This document shows, piece after piece, positions 54,171 to 64,000 of a DNA stretch of 64,000 nt. The translations under genes were made by a program, and so were the position numbers. This stretch comes from Spirometra erinaceieuropaei (Eukaryota; Platyhelminthes; Cestoda; Diphyllobothriidea; Diphyllobothriidae). The notes beneath the pieces were generated by a model. That model was not told where the DNA came from and ran no database searches. It saw only the letters and a list, made by a program, of their open reading frames with translations. Location: assembly GCA_902702965.1 (NCBI GenBank), contig CACRXP010000736.1, forward strand, positions 101,526 through 165,525, in the 5' to 3' direction. Each line of letters begins with the position of its first letter. Position 1 is the first letter of the stretch.

Positions 54171-55535
54171 CTATGAATGTTCACGGCTTCCCCCTTCATC
54201 CAGGATTGTCACACTTGGTGTGATCATTGCTTGATGGCCAACATTCGAGTCGATAATTGCTGCAATTTCATCACGTGCGTTGGATGTTGGCGTGATGATT
54301 GCTCGACCATCTGACGCGTTGACCCGGGTGTTGGGAAGAGTGTTCACCAGTGCGCCCCCCGCGTGGCCAATTACTCCGCCTAGACGAAGTCTCAGCACGC
54401 TGTATGGAATGGGAAGATCGTTGCACTTGTTGATGGACTGGGGGCCAGTAAACCATGATTCCAGTAGCTCCCGGCTCACTCGGTTGTCACCTCTTGCGAG
54501 AATTTCGGCCTCATCGAATTTAAATGTGTGGCCGGATCTCGTCGAATGAGCCGCAACTTGAGAGCTGGCGTCATTTCTGCGCACCGCTGCCGCGTGTTCG
54601 GCCATTCTCGTTCGGAGCTGTCTTCCGGTTTCTCCGACGTAGTTGCTTTGTCCGCAACTGCACCAGATCCGATAAACGACTCCAGACGTTTCTAGCCGCG
54701 GCAGTGGGTCTTTCGGTTTCATGATCAGACGCCTGATGGTTGCCTCCGGTCTGTGTGCCACTCCAACCCCAAGTGGTGCGAGAAGGCGGCCGACAGCTTC
54801 CGAAACGTTCTTGACATACGGAAGTGCCCGCCAAGACTTGTTGTCCGTGCGGTAAGGCCTTTCGTCCCTTTTGCGTATGCACCGGTCGACAAAGTTGCGC
54901 GGGTAGCCATTGGCTTTGAAGACCCGTCGGAGGTATTGTAGTTCAGCAATTTTGTCTTCCGGCTCACTGCAGTGCGTTTCAACACGCCGATAGAGCGTCC
55001 TTACACAACTGCGTTTGTGGCTGATTGGGTGGTTACTGTTGAAGTTCAGTACTTGCATCGTATTTGTCGCTTTCCTGAACACTTTGGTCTTTAGTCCACC
55101 ACAATCCTTGCGGCATACGAGGACATCCAGGAAGGCCAGTTGGTTGTTCTCTTCCTCCTCCCTCGTAAATTGAATGTCTGGGAAGACGGCGTTGAGATGT
55201 TCTTGGAATGTCAACACCTGATCCCGTTCGGTGACGACGAAGGTATCATCCACATACCGGGCCCAGAATTTCGGTCTGTGGTGTTGGAAGACCAGCGACT
55301 CTAACCGTTGCAGGACCGCCTCGGCGATGAATCCCGAAATCGGCGAACCCAGTGGTGTGCCCTTCACCTGTTCGTAGATTGACCCGTCGAACGTGAAGTA
55401 CGTCCTGAGACAGAGCTTCAGGAGCTGAAGGATTTGGGCGTGTTCAAGACGGTTCTCCGTTTCATGGTATTTGCTTTGTAGTAGCAGTTTAATTGTCTCG
55501 ATCGCCAGGTCCTGGGGAATAGAAGTAAAAAGGGA
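54171..55535 (-). pseudogene. PLE ORF: reverse transcriptase and GIY-YIG endonuclease
   Basis: Open without a stop from about 55535 to 54171, roughly 450 codons, although the 5' third of the gene is missing. Visible: SLFTSIPQ (end of motif A), VKGTPLGSPISGF (motif B), WARYVDDTFVV (motif C with both Asp), QLAFLDVLV (motif E), a VETHCSEPEDK linker, then GVVYRIWCSCGQSNYVGETGR, RMAEHAAAVRR and GHTFKFDEAEILARGDNRVS with ESWFTGPQSIN (GIY-YIG). PLEs use this nuclease to prime reverse transcription at the target. With motif A's aspartate and the N-terminus lost it cannot act alone, but it is the best-preserved PLE here. Confidence 0.85.
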
Positions 55536-56196
55536 AGTCGCCCATGATCATGATGTTAAGTCGACTGGAAAATTTCTCCAACTGCTCCAATAGTTGAGTA
55601 TCGGCGATTAGGTCTGTCCTAGGTGGTCGGTAGACAGTGAGGACATCGAGACACGGGGAACCGGTAGCCTTAATGGTCAACCAGATAGCTTCCGTACTGC
55701 ACGCAATCTTTGTGGTGATATCCGACACTGTCAGACCTTCATTCACATACACAACGATACCACCACCCTGACGATGTTCACTGTTCCTCCGATAAATTTG
55801 GTATCCAGGCAAGGCTACTTCTTTATCGCTAATATTTCCGGACAGCCAGGTCTCAGTTACTGCTAAAAAATCTGGAGACAGCTCAACAAGTCAAAATTTT
55901 AGCTCGTCTAGTTTCGATATGAGGCTTTGGGCATTCGTGTACAAGCACCTCAGTTTAGCCCCAGCCGAATTTCCCGTTGCATTTGTTACTGCTGTGAGCA
56001 TTACTCCGTTATCGCGGACGTCGTGTTCTCTAGGCTCTTCCGTTACCTGATTGGTTTCATTTACATGCCTTGTTTCAGTCAGATCACTGGAGGCTACGGG
56101 CTCACTTGTGTTGGCGCCTTGGTCAGGTGGTTCAACGAAGGTGTCTGTTTTAGCTGAGTAGATGTCGTCGTTCGTAGTATTACAGGCTGGTTCCAC
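55535..56196 (-). pseudogene. LINE-B ORF2, N-terminal half of the endonuclease
   Basis: LRCLYTNAQSLISKLDEL begins the apurinic-type endonuclease. A TGA at 55888-55890 interrupts it, and the same frame continues to LAVTETWLSG (catalytic Glu region), YQIYRRNSEHRQGGGIVVYV and LNIMIMGDF. GDF is the start of the conserved GDFN motif, and at this point the frame passes into PLE sequence. It resumes at 54002. Confidence 0.8.
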
Positions 56197-56239
56197 TGAA
56201 ACGGCATATATTCCCGAAATACCTTCCCCTTGAAGATAG

Positions 56240-57452
56240 CCAGATTGTGTTCGCCATCCTTCAGTCTTGATTTTAACTCCAAGACAAGTTCCCGGCGTTT
56301 CAACCGTTCCGCTGGCGAATAGTCCGGTTGAAAATAAACCTGTTTGTGTGTGTTTCTGAGATCGGTTTTTTAGAGAGGATAAACTTGATTTGCTCTTTGT
56401 TCTCCAGCATAATTTTGAGAGGGCGAGGTGGTTGTTCTATTGTCCTGTCTTCACTCCTTTTTCCTATCCGGAATGCTTTCAGAACCTTTATTTCCATGTC
56501 TGCCGGCAGTAAATGGTTTAGCAGACCATGAAAAGAAGCAAGGTCCTCTGAGACACGGTCTTCAGGTCTGACTGCATTCGATTCTGACAAACCCTGAATA
56601 ACCAGACACTGCTGGCGTGCAGGGTCCTCCTTACCCTGTCTTTCCGGTGAATGCGCTGCATGTGGGCGAGGACGATTTACGGAGTCATCGCTTGAACGCA
56701 CACTTTTACTGTCTACCGACTGTCCCGAGCAACCCATCAGGGCTGGCTGTGACTGCAGAATCCTGTCATGGCGTTTACCTCTCCCCTCTACCCACGGGTT
56801 TATGTCTTCGCATTCAGATACGTGCTCTGTAGTGCGCTCGGGGTGGTTGCCAGAACAAGAGGGCAACAGTAGACTGGATGACCCAGGTATATCGTCTCCA
56901 GGCAGAAGAGAAATCCCATCACTTACAGCAAGAGGCTTAGGTGAGATGGCTTCCGCGACAGGTATTTTTTGCGACATCGCTTAAGACATCGTGCGTGGGA
57001 ATCGAGTCTCCCTTTATCGGCGGCTTCGTTTTCTTTGTCCTGCTGTTACCGGCGTCTGCGGTTTTGGTAATTGAGTTGCAACTCGTGTTTGAAGATTCCC
57101 CCCAGGAGATATTTTTTCGCGTTTTTTGCGTTTTACTCTTCGTTTTTGGGATTCTAACACTGGACACGTTCTGACCGACTAGGGTCTGTTTCACGAGCGT
57201 CCTTAAATCAGCAAGCTCCTTTTCCAGTCGTTCTACTTTGATTTGAATATCTGCGCACCCACCACAAGGCTCGTCTTCGTACCTCACACATTTTGCGGTA
57301 TTTACGCTTTTTGCACGCTTTGCTGGTCGTTGGCTGGAGGCGAAGGTAGAGCGAGCACAGGTTCTGGATGCGAAGGACAACTCACCGGACTTATCTTCCA
57401 AAAAGATGCTGTCGCTGGCCGTGCTACTACAGTTAGCTTGCTGAGAATCCAT
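56240..57452 (-). pseudogene. LINE-B ORF1 (nucleic-acid chaperone type)
   Basis: The first frame (57452-56937) starts MDSQQANCSSTASD. It has a short Cys motif (CGGCADIQIKVERLEKELADLR contains CxxC and a coiled-coil-like heptad run) and a lysine-rich tail. A one-base shift near 56975 moves the frame to 56977-56300, which ends with an alpha/beta-looking domain (QCLVIQGLSES through KIMLENKEQIKFIL). A second shift near 56330 leads to KRRELVLELKSRLKDGEHNL (56303 on). LINE ORF1 proteins coat the element RNA. No identity beyond that is claimed. Confidence 0.65.
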
Positions 57453-57454
57453 AA

Positions 57455-58970
57455 ACTTCGACGTGATATAATAGGTATAATTTCGCTTTCGATGTTATAA
57501 CGAATACGTCGGCTTATATATGATGAATTAAAGTGAGTATTCAATACTCAATAAGCGAAAAAATACTTAAAATCCGATAAATTTTGCTGAATTTAATCAG
57601 AAGCGACTTAGACCTTTCGAGATCTCGTGGGACTTTAATAACTGCAGACCTTGAAGGATTTTGAGCGGTTGGTTTTCTAGGCTGTATATCCGCGATTCGG
57701 TTGCGTAGCCAGCTGCGTTGTCAGTTGGACCGTGCTGATAAACAAATTGCGCTTAATCCAGGTTCCTGGCGAATTTCGATGCGTGAAAAAAATATTCCAA
57801 AAATGCACAAAGTAATTCTGTACGTACGGTTCCAGTATCAATGTCAGAGACTGTAACTGTGGAATGGTAACCAAGTCGAAATTGTCCCAGTTGGAGCGCA
57901 GAATAATTCCAGCGTGCTCAGTTGGGCTCAGGCAGCCCATTTGTAATTATCCGTTATTGTGTACGTACTGTACCAACACGACAATGTCAATCACTTTGGA
58001 GTATCGGGAAAGTCCTCTAAATTTCCTTTCGAGTCCTTTTTTGCAAGCACTTCGTAATTGTATAAAACGACTAATTAGCGTAGTCGAACAGGCGTTCAGG
58101 CGTTTATATGAAAGACGCCAGTGTGAGTCGCGGACATGCCCCGTGCTGTTGGACGACAGTGCGGGATTCCCACGGTCTTTTAGGTTATCCCGAAGGTCCA
58201 CCGCCTTTTCCCCAACTGGTAAATTTTGTCAACTAAGTCGCCCGATAATTTTGTATGTATCGGTGATAGGCTGCGAGTACTGACATCTATTTCGGTTACC
58301 GAATAACAGCATCGCACTTTTGCTGACTACAGGGGCTTTTTACTACATTTGTGCCTTCTTCCATTTTGTATATTTTCAGAGCTTTAACATTAGACAGTAA
58401 TATATCTACTGCCATTATTTCGGATACTGCATGAAGTTATGCTCCTTCTAACACTGACGATGACTTTTTCCTATCCACATTTTGCAAACACTTCATGTAC
58501 AATGATTTTTTGAACCTTTTAAACTCCAAAACTCAGTCAGTATATGACTGGGACGTGCAAGATTTCTCGCAGAAGGATCGTGTTGCGGAATTTATAAGCG
58601 ACATTTCATTGGTGGTTGTGACAAGTTCATTGTTCTATGATAATAATTGTGTAATGCGGTCTAAACTCGACAGGCGACGAACGGTTTTATCGGAGAAAAA
58701 CTTGCGGCCGTCACAAGGTACCAAGATCAGCATACTCAGAGTGTTGAGAGACAATCTTACTTTAGAGATGTCCCACCGACTGACATGGAATTCCGGAGAT
58801 ACAGGCAACTTCTCCAGTTCTGAACCTGCAGAATTGGGTGAAGGCTACACAAACAAGTAGGTGTCTCATAGGTTAACGACTCCATGTAGGTATCGTCGTA
58901 GGCCAAACTTCAACGCCGGGGACAAATGTGAAACCGACCACTAAACGCAGTCAAATTGCGACTGGATGGT
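57455..58970. other. Unassigned sequence upstream of LINE-B
   Basis: May include the LINE-B 5' UTR near 57452-57700. Open frames at 57864-58283 and 58495-58860 (plus) show no domain. Confidence 0.3.
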
Positions 58971-58976
58971 TGCATA

Positions 58977-59074
58977 CACCACCACCACCACCACCACCAC
59001 CACCACCACCACCACCACCACCACCACCACCACCACCACCACCACTACCACTACCATCACCATCACTATTACCA
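58977..59074 (+). repeat. CAC microsatellite
   Basis: About 22 perfect CAC units followed by variant CTACCA/ATCACC units. Confidence 0.9.
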
Positions 59075-59256
59075 CTACCACCGCAACTGATACTGTTGTA
59101 AGTATTGGTATACTAATTAATTTGTGGGGCAAGAACTGGTGACAATATTCCTCGTTCTTCCTGCGTTTGTGGTAAACATTTTCAGCCTGCACCAGTCGTC
59201 TGACACCAGTGTGCAGGTTTCGTTACCTGGTTACTTAAGACTGCCAACTGAAAACC

Positions 59257-59258
<2 letters not shown>

Positions 59259-59288
<30 letters not shown>
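59259..59288 (+). repeat. GCA microsatellite
   Basis: About nine AGC/GCA units. Confidence 0.85.
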
Positions 59289-59289
59289 C

Positions 59290-60055
59290 AGTCTAAGTGC
59301 TGTCCGCAGGTGCATTAGGAGTTGACTTACATGTAGTAAGGCTCCTTTCAGTTTTGTTAGCAAATACACGGTCAAAAATTCGACCGCCTCGCAAATCAGA
59401 ATGTTTAGCTTATCAACAGACTGCAGCAGCCAAAAGCAATGGTAGCCGACAGACTGGAATCGATGCAGACGACGACTGTCACTGTCAACAAAAACTATCC
59501 GAAATGCATTTTCCCTTGTGCGTCAACGAAACGTATAAAGACTTCCTTGGTAGGCTAGGCAGGAGTTGGATTTGGCGCAGGAAGCGGTATGTAAATATGC
59601 ATACTCATGTATTAATTATGGCTTCCAGGTTAAACAGCTGACCATGACTGGAGGGCAGAACAAGAATGAGTTAGTCAGGGATCTTTTGAGTGCCATGATC
59701 AGATCACGTCTGTGCCTCAGCTTTGGCTGGGACAGTTACAAGATAAAGTATTCGTTCATATTATGCCCATTGCACACCGTCCCGGGTGGTAGGTCTGAGG
59801 TTTTATGACACGTAGACAGGCAATATGTAAAACTGTAAAATTTGACTATCGTCGATCGGAGGTAGCTCACAAAGCGATTATTGAATAACTCTGTGAATCG
59901 AGATATCGGCACTGCGACAAAGCTAAATCCTGGAATAATGCCGGCATGGCAAATATATATAGGATAGCCTTTGAAAACCCTATTTACAGACATTGACTGA
60001 AAACACGTACATATGTTTACTTAGATATACGGATGCATTTTATCGGACCTTATAA
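59290..60055. other. Unassigned sequence
   Basis: May include 3' UTR of LINE-D in its last part; no other feature seen. Confidence 0.3.
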
Positions 60056-60059
60056 AGAA

Positions 60060-61600
60060 AATGCGCGGCCTTCATATAAAATGACAACAAGTCTTCGTTT
60101 AAATGTTCTACGTTTTCCGCCAGAAAAACTGAATCAGGTATTTTGTTCCAATCATCAACCACCCGCTGAGAGAAGAAAGTCGCCCGTACTTCACGCTTGG
60201 CTTACTTTGTCTTAAGTTTATATATGTGACCTTCGAGATTTGTCGTTTGTGCTAGTTCAAAAAAATCAACCAATTTGAGTGCAGTCTTCTTCTCTGACAA
60301 GTTTGAAGAGCATGATCATGTCCCCTCTGTATTGCCTGTAATAGAGAGGGAAACGTTTGATCCTTTCTAGCCGTTCCTCATAAGGTAACCTCTTCAGCCC
60401 ACCGACTAGTTTCACCGCTTCTCGTTGCACCTTCCCAAGAGAGCGCAATCTTGCTTCATTCAGGTGTGCCATGTCGGAATACGATATTCCGAAATCGGCC
60501 GGATAAATGTCCCAAACAGTCGACCGAAAAGCTCTTCGTCGAAGTTAAGGAAGGATCTCCTGATCGCTCCCAGAATGTCCATAGCCTTCTTTGCTAATTT
60601 GGCTCAGTGAGACGAGGGTTCGAGAGTGGACGCCATCCAAACACCGGGGCATTTACCTCATTTACAAGTTCGAGTTCGTGACTATCGAGGAAATAGTCAT
60701 ATTCAGCTCCCAAATCTTTCCTGCAACTAGACCTTAGACTGATGAATTGACGTTTGCAGAATTGAGATTGAGAAGCCATTCATCACACCACTGTGGCAGT
60801 CGATCTAAGTTTTTCGCAAGTTTAGCGCGTTTCTTTGGCTATTCAATCGAACTCCACATCTTCAACTCATCGGCGAACACCACCTTCTCGCAAGTTAGGC
60901 AGTCTGGGCAGTCGTTCACATATATCAAAAACAGAGTGGGACCCAGGAATCTCCCCTGCGGAGAACCGCTGTGAACGGTTTCCCACTCCGATTTGACATT
61001 ACCAATGCACACACGCTGACGTCGGCCTGTGACGAAGTCGGTCAACCACTTGAGAAGGCTGTCAGTCGCACCCATATGGCGCAGTCTAGATATGAGCCGT
61101 CTGTGTAGCACCCTGTCGAAGGCTTTACTGAAGTCAATGTAAACTGCATCTACTGACAAACCCCTCTCTAAGGCTTTCCGTGGATATGAGCAGGTTAGTG
61201 AGACAGGCTCGACCACATCTTAATCCATGTTGATGCTCACTAAGCAACCCGTTCTCCTCAACGTGTCTAATCAGCTTCTCTTTCACAATTTTTTCCATTA
61301 TTTTGCAACAACTTCTTGTGTGAATCACTGGTCTGAAGCTATTTGGCGAGTTTCTGTCTCTCCCTTTATATATGGGACTGATTTTGGCTAGCTTCCAGTT
61401 AGTAGGCAGACACCCTGCTTCCAGGTAAATTTCGAAGATCTTGAAGAGTGGGGAGGCCAGTTGGTCTGCGAGTGCATAGAGAACCTTCGCGTATAAACTG
61501 GAAGATATGGATTCGGGCCCTTGAGGTAACTGACGGAACACATCAGCTTCTGGTTAACCTGTCGCCATTGCTGCCGACACTGCACGGAGCCAGGAGCGTT
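60060..61600 (-). pseudogene. LINE-D: dead CR1-like reverse transcriptase
   Basis: A diverged relative of LINE-B on the minus strand. The piece 61541-61134 has WKLAKISPIYKGRDRNSPNSFRP (motif 1 region) and HGLRCGRACLTNLL. The piece 61216-60839 has YIDFSKAFDRVLHRRLISRL (motif A), SGSPQGRFLGPTLFLIYVND (motif B) and VFADELKMW, where the second catalytic Asp of FADD is Glu. Thumb pieces follow at 60472-60266 (KVQREAVKLVGGLKRLPY), and the C-terminal end (YKLKTK, then FFSQRVVDDWNKIP) lies near 60210-60110. Many frameshifts are present. No endonuclease was found upstream. Confidence 0.8.
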
Positions 61601-61839
61601 ATCAGTGCTCGTAAAATAAGAAGGGGCTCGCCAAATCTGGTCTATGAGAATGCTTATATTTCGGAAAACTTGGTCAGCTCACCATTGTTGAGGCTAAAAT
61701 GCATTTAATGGAACAGAAAAAGATGTGGAGTGCTCCGTTAGTCGACTTTGTTTTGATCGATATTTTATCTCGCTGCCTCCGCCTTTTTGGAGATGTCTAG
61801 CAACACTTTTAGCTGCGTGTTCTAGGAGTTCCCACCTCG

Positions 61840-62020
61840 CCTTCACCGTCTCCGATCTTCCTGAATCTGTCTTTACACCGGGTTCAGAAGGGGGAGGAGA
61901 GAGTGTGGCAAGTGCGACACAAGTCTACTCTCACTATAAATCATGCGCAAGTCACCATCCCTGCTCTCAGCCTGCTGTGGAACATACGATGGACATCGTC
62001 TGATGCGACAGTCGAACTAT
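61840..62020 (-). mobile_element. LINE-Z 3' end copy
   Basis: Plus-strand CTTCCTGAATCTGTCTTTAC, GGGGGAGGAGAGAGTG, GCGCAAGTCACCATCCCTGC and CATACGATGGACATCGTC follow 7600-7765 in order and orientation. Confidence 0.7.
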
Positions 62021-62024
62021 CACC

Positions 62025-63820
62025 ACATCGTTGGGGAGAGGTAATTGAGCCTCCGTGAAGGTTGGGTGGAATGGCAATTTTTCCCCCTCCTCGTAAAGTG
62101 AGATCGTTGTCGGTCTGTGTTTGGGCAACCAATCGGAAAACCATTTTTTCATAGGTTCGACGGCGAGGCAGACCGAAGGATATGGCGAAGCTACCTCTGA
62201 AGACGAGACGATTACCGCGGGTACTACAAACTAAACTCTCTGAAAAATTATAAACAATTACCGTACGACTGTTAAGGACCAATGGAAAACGTCATCAGTC
62301 CCGTATTTTTCCCAGACCATTCTGTAAAGTTCCCGATCTGATCGAGGGCGAATCCGAGAGAAGAATTAAGGCACTTTATAAAAGAATAGTGGGATGTGTA
62401 TTAAATTGAACCTACGTGCCGTCCTTGCTAATGGCCTAATGTATACAAGCAGAGTCGCAGAAGTTCTAGCCCAGCAGAAGAGGCGACACGCAACAGAAAG
62501 CCGGAATTGGAGCGCCCTTATTCCTCCTTGGCTAATTTCCTGGCGTATTTATGAGACCTCAGGCGTCAGATTAGCCAAAAGATTCAAATCCGGCGTTGTG
62601 GTTGGTTGGGATGTGGGGGCCGAGCAGAGTAACGCGGATCTGTGCTTGTAGACGTCAGACGCTGGGGTAGCAAAGTCGGGTTCCACCGGACGAGATGCTA
62701 AGGATATTTCATTTAAAAGCCGCGTTATCTCTTCATACAGAGTAGTTAGGGACAACGACGGCGTAGACACGATAATAGCGAACTTCGGTCACCATCATTC
62801 CATTTAATTTGTACTTATAACGCATTTTTGTTAGATAACTTGAAACGGTGAAGCAACCGAGGACGTCAAGGGTATCACACACCAAAGTAGCCAAGCACTG
62901 GGAGGAGATACTGGCTAACGCTGAGCTGAATAAGGTTGTTGGTAAGTCGCGATACTCACCCATAAGTAAGGAAGTAAGTAACGTCAAGTAGGCGATAAGG
63001 TGTGATGGAAGTGCGTATAATAATAGTTATTTGTATAAGCAGAATGAAATATAACATCGGAGGGACGTGTCTGGATGGAGAGGTGTACCGACATGCCTGC
63101 TAATTAGCCGGTGAGAACGCAGCGTTGTGAGCAACTGCAGAGGAAAGCCGAAGGAAGTGCGAACGTAAAGAAAGAAAAGTATGTGAGCGTCTGGGTAAGT
63201 TGAGGGAAAGGAATCGTCGGAATTGAGAAGAAGGGACACCGGCGATCTTCATCAGCATGCAGTTACGTCATCGCACTCATAGATCCGCGCGGCAAAAAGT
63301 CTTTATTCATTTAAAAAACCCTATCGAGGTCGTGGAGGTTACAACGAAACCCAAATTACGACAAACAAGGTACTGCGTTTTAACTCTTCAATCTGTATAG
63401 TCAAAGTTGGTCCTGCAAACACCAGCCCTATAAATGGTAATAGGGGTTGCGCGCACGTCCCTGCAGATTTAGTGGCGCGTTGGTTACAGTTCATTATATC
63501 AACCACATTCCCACTTTTTTCATTAACCAATGCTTTCCCCATTTACTTTTGATAATGTCTCATAGTTTGTGCGTCTTATCTGCCTTCTGATAACCAGTCT
63601 GATTCTCGAAATACCAAAGAAAACACTGTCGATGGTGCGAATATTAAACATTCCACCGGTATTACTTGTCGTCTGGGTCAGAATACCGGCGTTGGTCAGG
63701 GATAATACCGTTGTGAGTTCTCCTACTCCATCAGGGCAGCACGTGAATGTCACCGTCCGTAAAGTTTTCTCAATAAACTTGAAGCAGGTCAGACTTTGCA
63801 CATCCCTAGTAGCAAACTAT
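62025..63820. other. Unassigned sequence
   Basis: Short open frames only, none recognisable. Confidence 0.3.
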
Positions 63821-63824
63821 ATCG

Positions 63825-63920
63825 AGTAGATATCTATTTATCGAGATATATATATATCGATTAGATATCTATTTTGTCGCAGAAATATCTATCAGATATA
63901 GATTAATCGAGATACTACGC
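63825..63920. repeat. AT-rich repeated GATATCTAT / TCGAGATA block
   Basis: GAGTAGATATCTATTT, GATTAGATATCTATTT and AATATCTATCAGATATAG recur between TCGAGATA units, with a TATATATATA core. It is a short self-complementary tandem repeat. Confidence 0.6.
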
Positions 63921-64000
63921 TATCGGCGAAAAGGGGGGGGGGGTAATATGCTACGCGTGGAATCCTTTGCTTAACCCAATGCCCTTTTCTATCCCCCATC

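Larger units (their letters stand above)
54009..55540 (-). mobile_element. Penelope-like element (copy h) inserted in LINE-B
   Basis: Inserted in the LINE-B endonuclease in the same orientation. Its 5' end is cut inside RT motif A: the frame picks up as SLFTSIPQDLAIETIKLL directly at the LINE GDF codon, sharing GACTTC at the junction. It ends in the hammerhead 54053-54094, a CGGGACAAGAG/CGATCG block and a TTC-rich tail near 54010. No clear target-site duplication was found. Confidence 0.85.
51503..57452 (-). mobile_element. LINE-B: nearly complete CR1-like non-LTR retrotransposon
   Basis: On the minus strand: ORF1 (57452-56240), ORF2 endonuclease (56190-55535 and 54002-53570, split by a PLE), reverse transcriptase (53547-51844), C-terminal segment to about 51640, and 3' UTR ending in tandem TGAAC units (51504-51524). 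Ending in a short tandem repeat and not poly-A is a CR1-type trait. Lesions are few: two frameshifts in ORF1, one at the ORF1/ORF2 boundary, stops at 55888-55890, two near 53550-53580, one at 51844, and the PLE insertion. It looks young compared with LINE-C, -D and -Z. Confidence 0.87.

Noticed and set aside
58941..59192. Valine-rich small protein
   Set aside because: Translation of the CAC microsatellite on the minus strand.
1..64000. Bacterial features (operons, CRISPR arrays, insertion sequences, ribosome binding sites)
   Set aside because: Spliced gene, LINEs, SINEs, PLEs and TTAGGG tracts show animal DNA; no direct-repeat array with regular spacers was seen.

Overview
This window is animal nuclear DNA, most likely from a flatworm and probably a diphyllobothriidean tapeworm of the Spirometra/Schistocephalus/Dibothriocephalus type. 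The evidence is a spliced cathepsin L gene with a 42-bp intron, several Penelope-like elements (PLEs) with hammerhead ribozyme motifs, a zinc-finger-tailed LINE that I associate with tapeworm genomes, tRNA-derived SINEs and degenerate TTAGGG tracts. The assignment to organism is inference; the coding content is read from the sequence. Only one gene is well supported: a three-exon cathepsin L-like cysteine protease on the minus strand (34699-36273). A second weak candidate is a four-helix membrane protein exon (15623-16033, minus). Nearly everything else recognisable is mobile DNA in various stages of decay. Layout: 1-6.4 kb holds a ribozyme relic, a gypsy pol fragment enclosed by 86-bp inverted repeats, a LINE 3' end and a decayed PLE. 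6.5-6.8 kb is telomere-like repeat. 7.6-11.7 kb is a degenerate full-length LINE (LINE-Z) on the minus strand with endonuclease, reverse transcriptase and C2H2-like tail. 12.8-15 kb has a PLE relic and fold-back repeats. 18-19 kb has two SINEs head to head and a well-preserved hammerhead. 21.9-23.6 kb is a nested PLE cluster in which a palindromic PLE dimer has inserted into an older PLE. 23.6-24.8 kb has a second SINE family and a fold-back element. 26.3 kb is a second telomere-like tract in the opposite orientation. 27.8-31 kb is a graveyard of PLE and LINE-Z pieces. 33.4-34.1 kb is a RT relic, followed by the protease gene. 36.3-40.8 kb is unannotated. 40.8-47.2 kb is a 6.4-kb palindrome with 1,192-bp near-identical arms around a dead LINE (LINE-C). 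49.4-50.7 kb is a PLE. 51.5-57.5 kb is a nearly complete CR1-like LINE (LINE-B) whose endonuclease is split by another PLE. 60-61.6 kb is a dead relative of LINE-B, and the last 2 kb are mostly unannotated. The genes do not form an operon or pathway. What links the parts is the history of insertion: PLEs into LINEs, PLEs into PLEs, and inverted (head-to-head) arrangements that recur in at least five unrelated elements. The most unusual items are the palindromic PLE dimer with its 14-15 bp target duplication and apparent LINE-B flank, the TIR-bounded gypsy fragment with a possible TATT duplication, the 1.19-kb palindrome, and the PLE whose open reading frame ends inside its own ribozyme motif.
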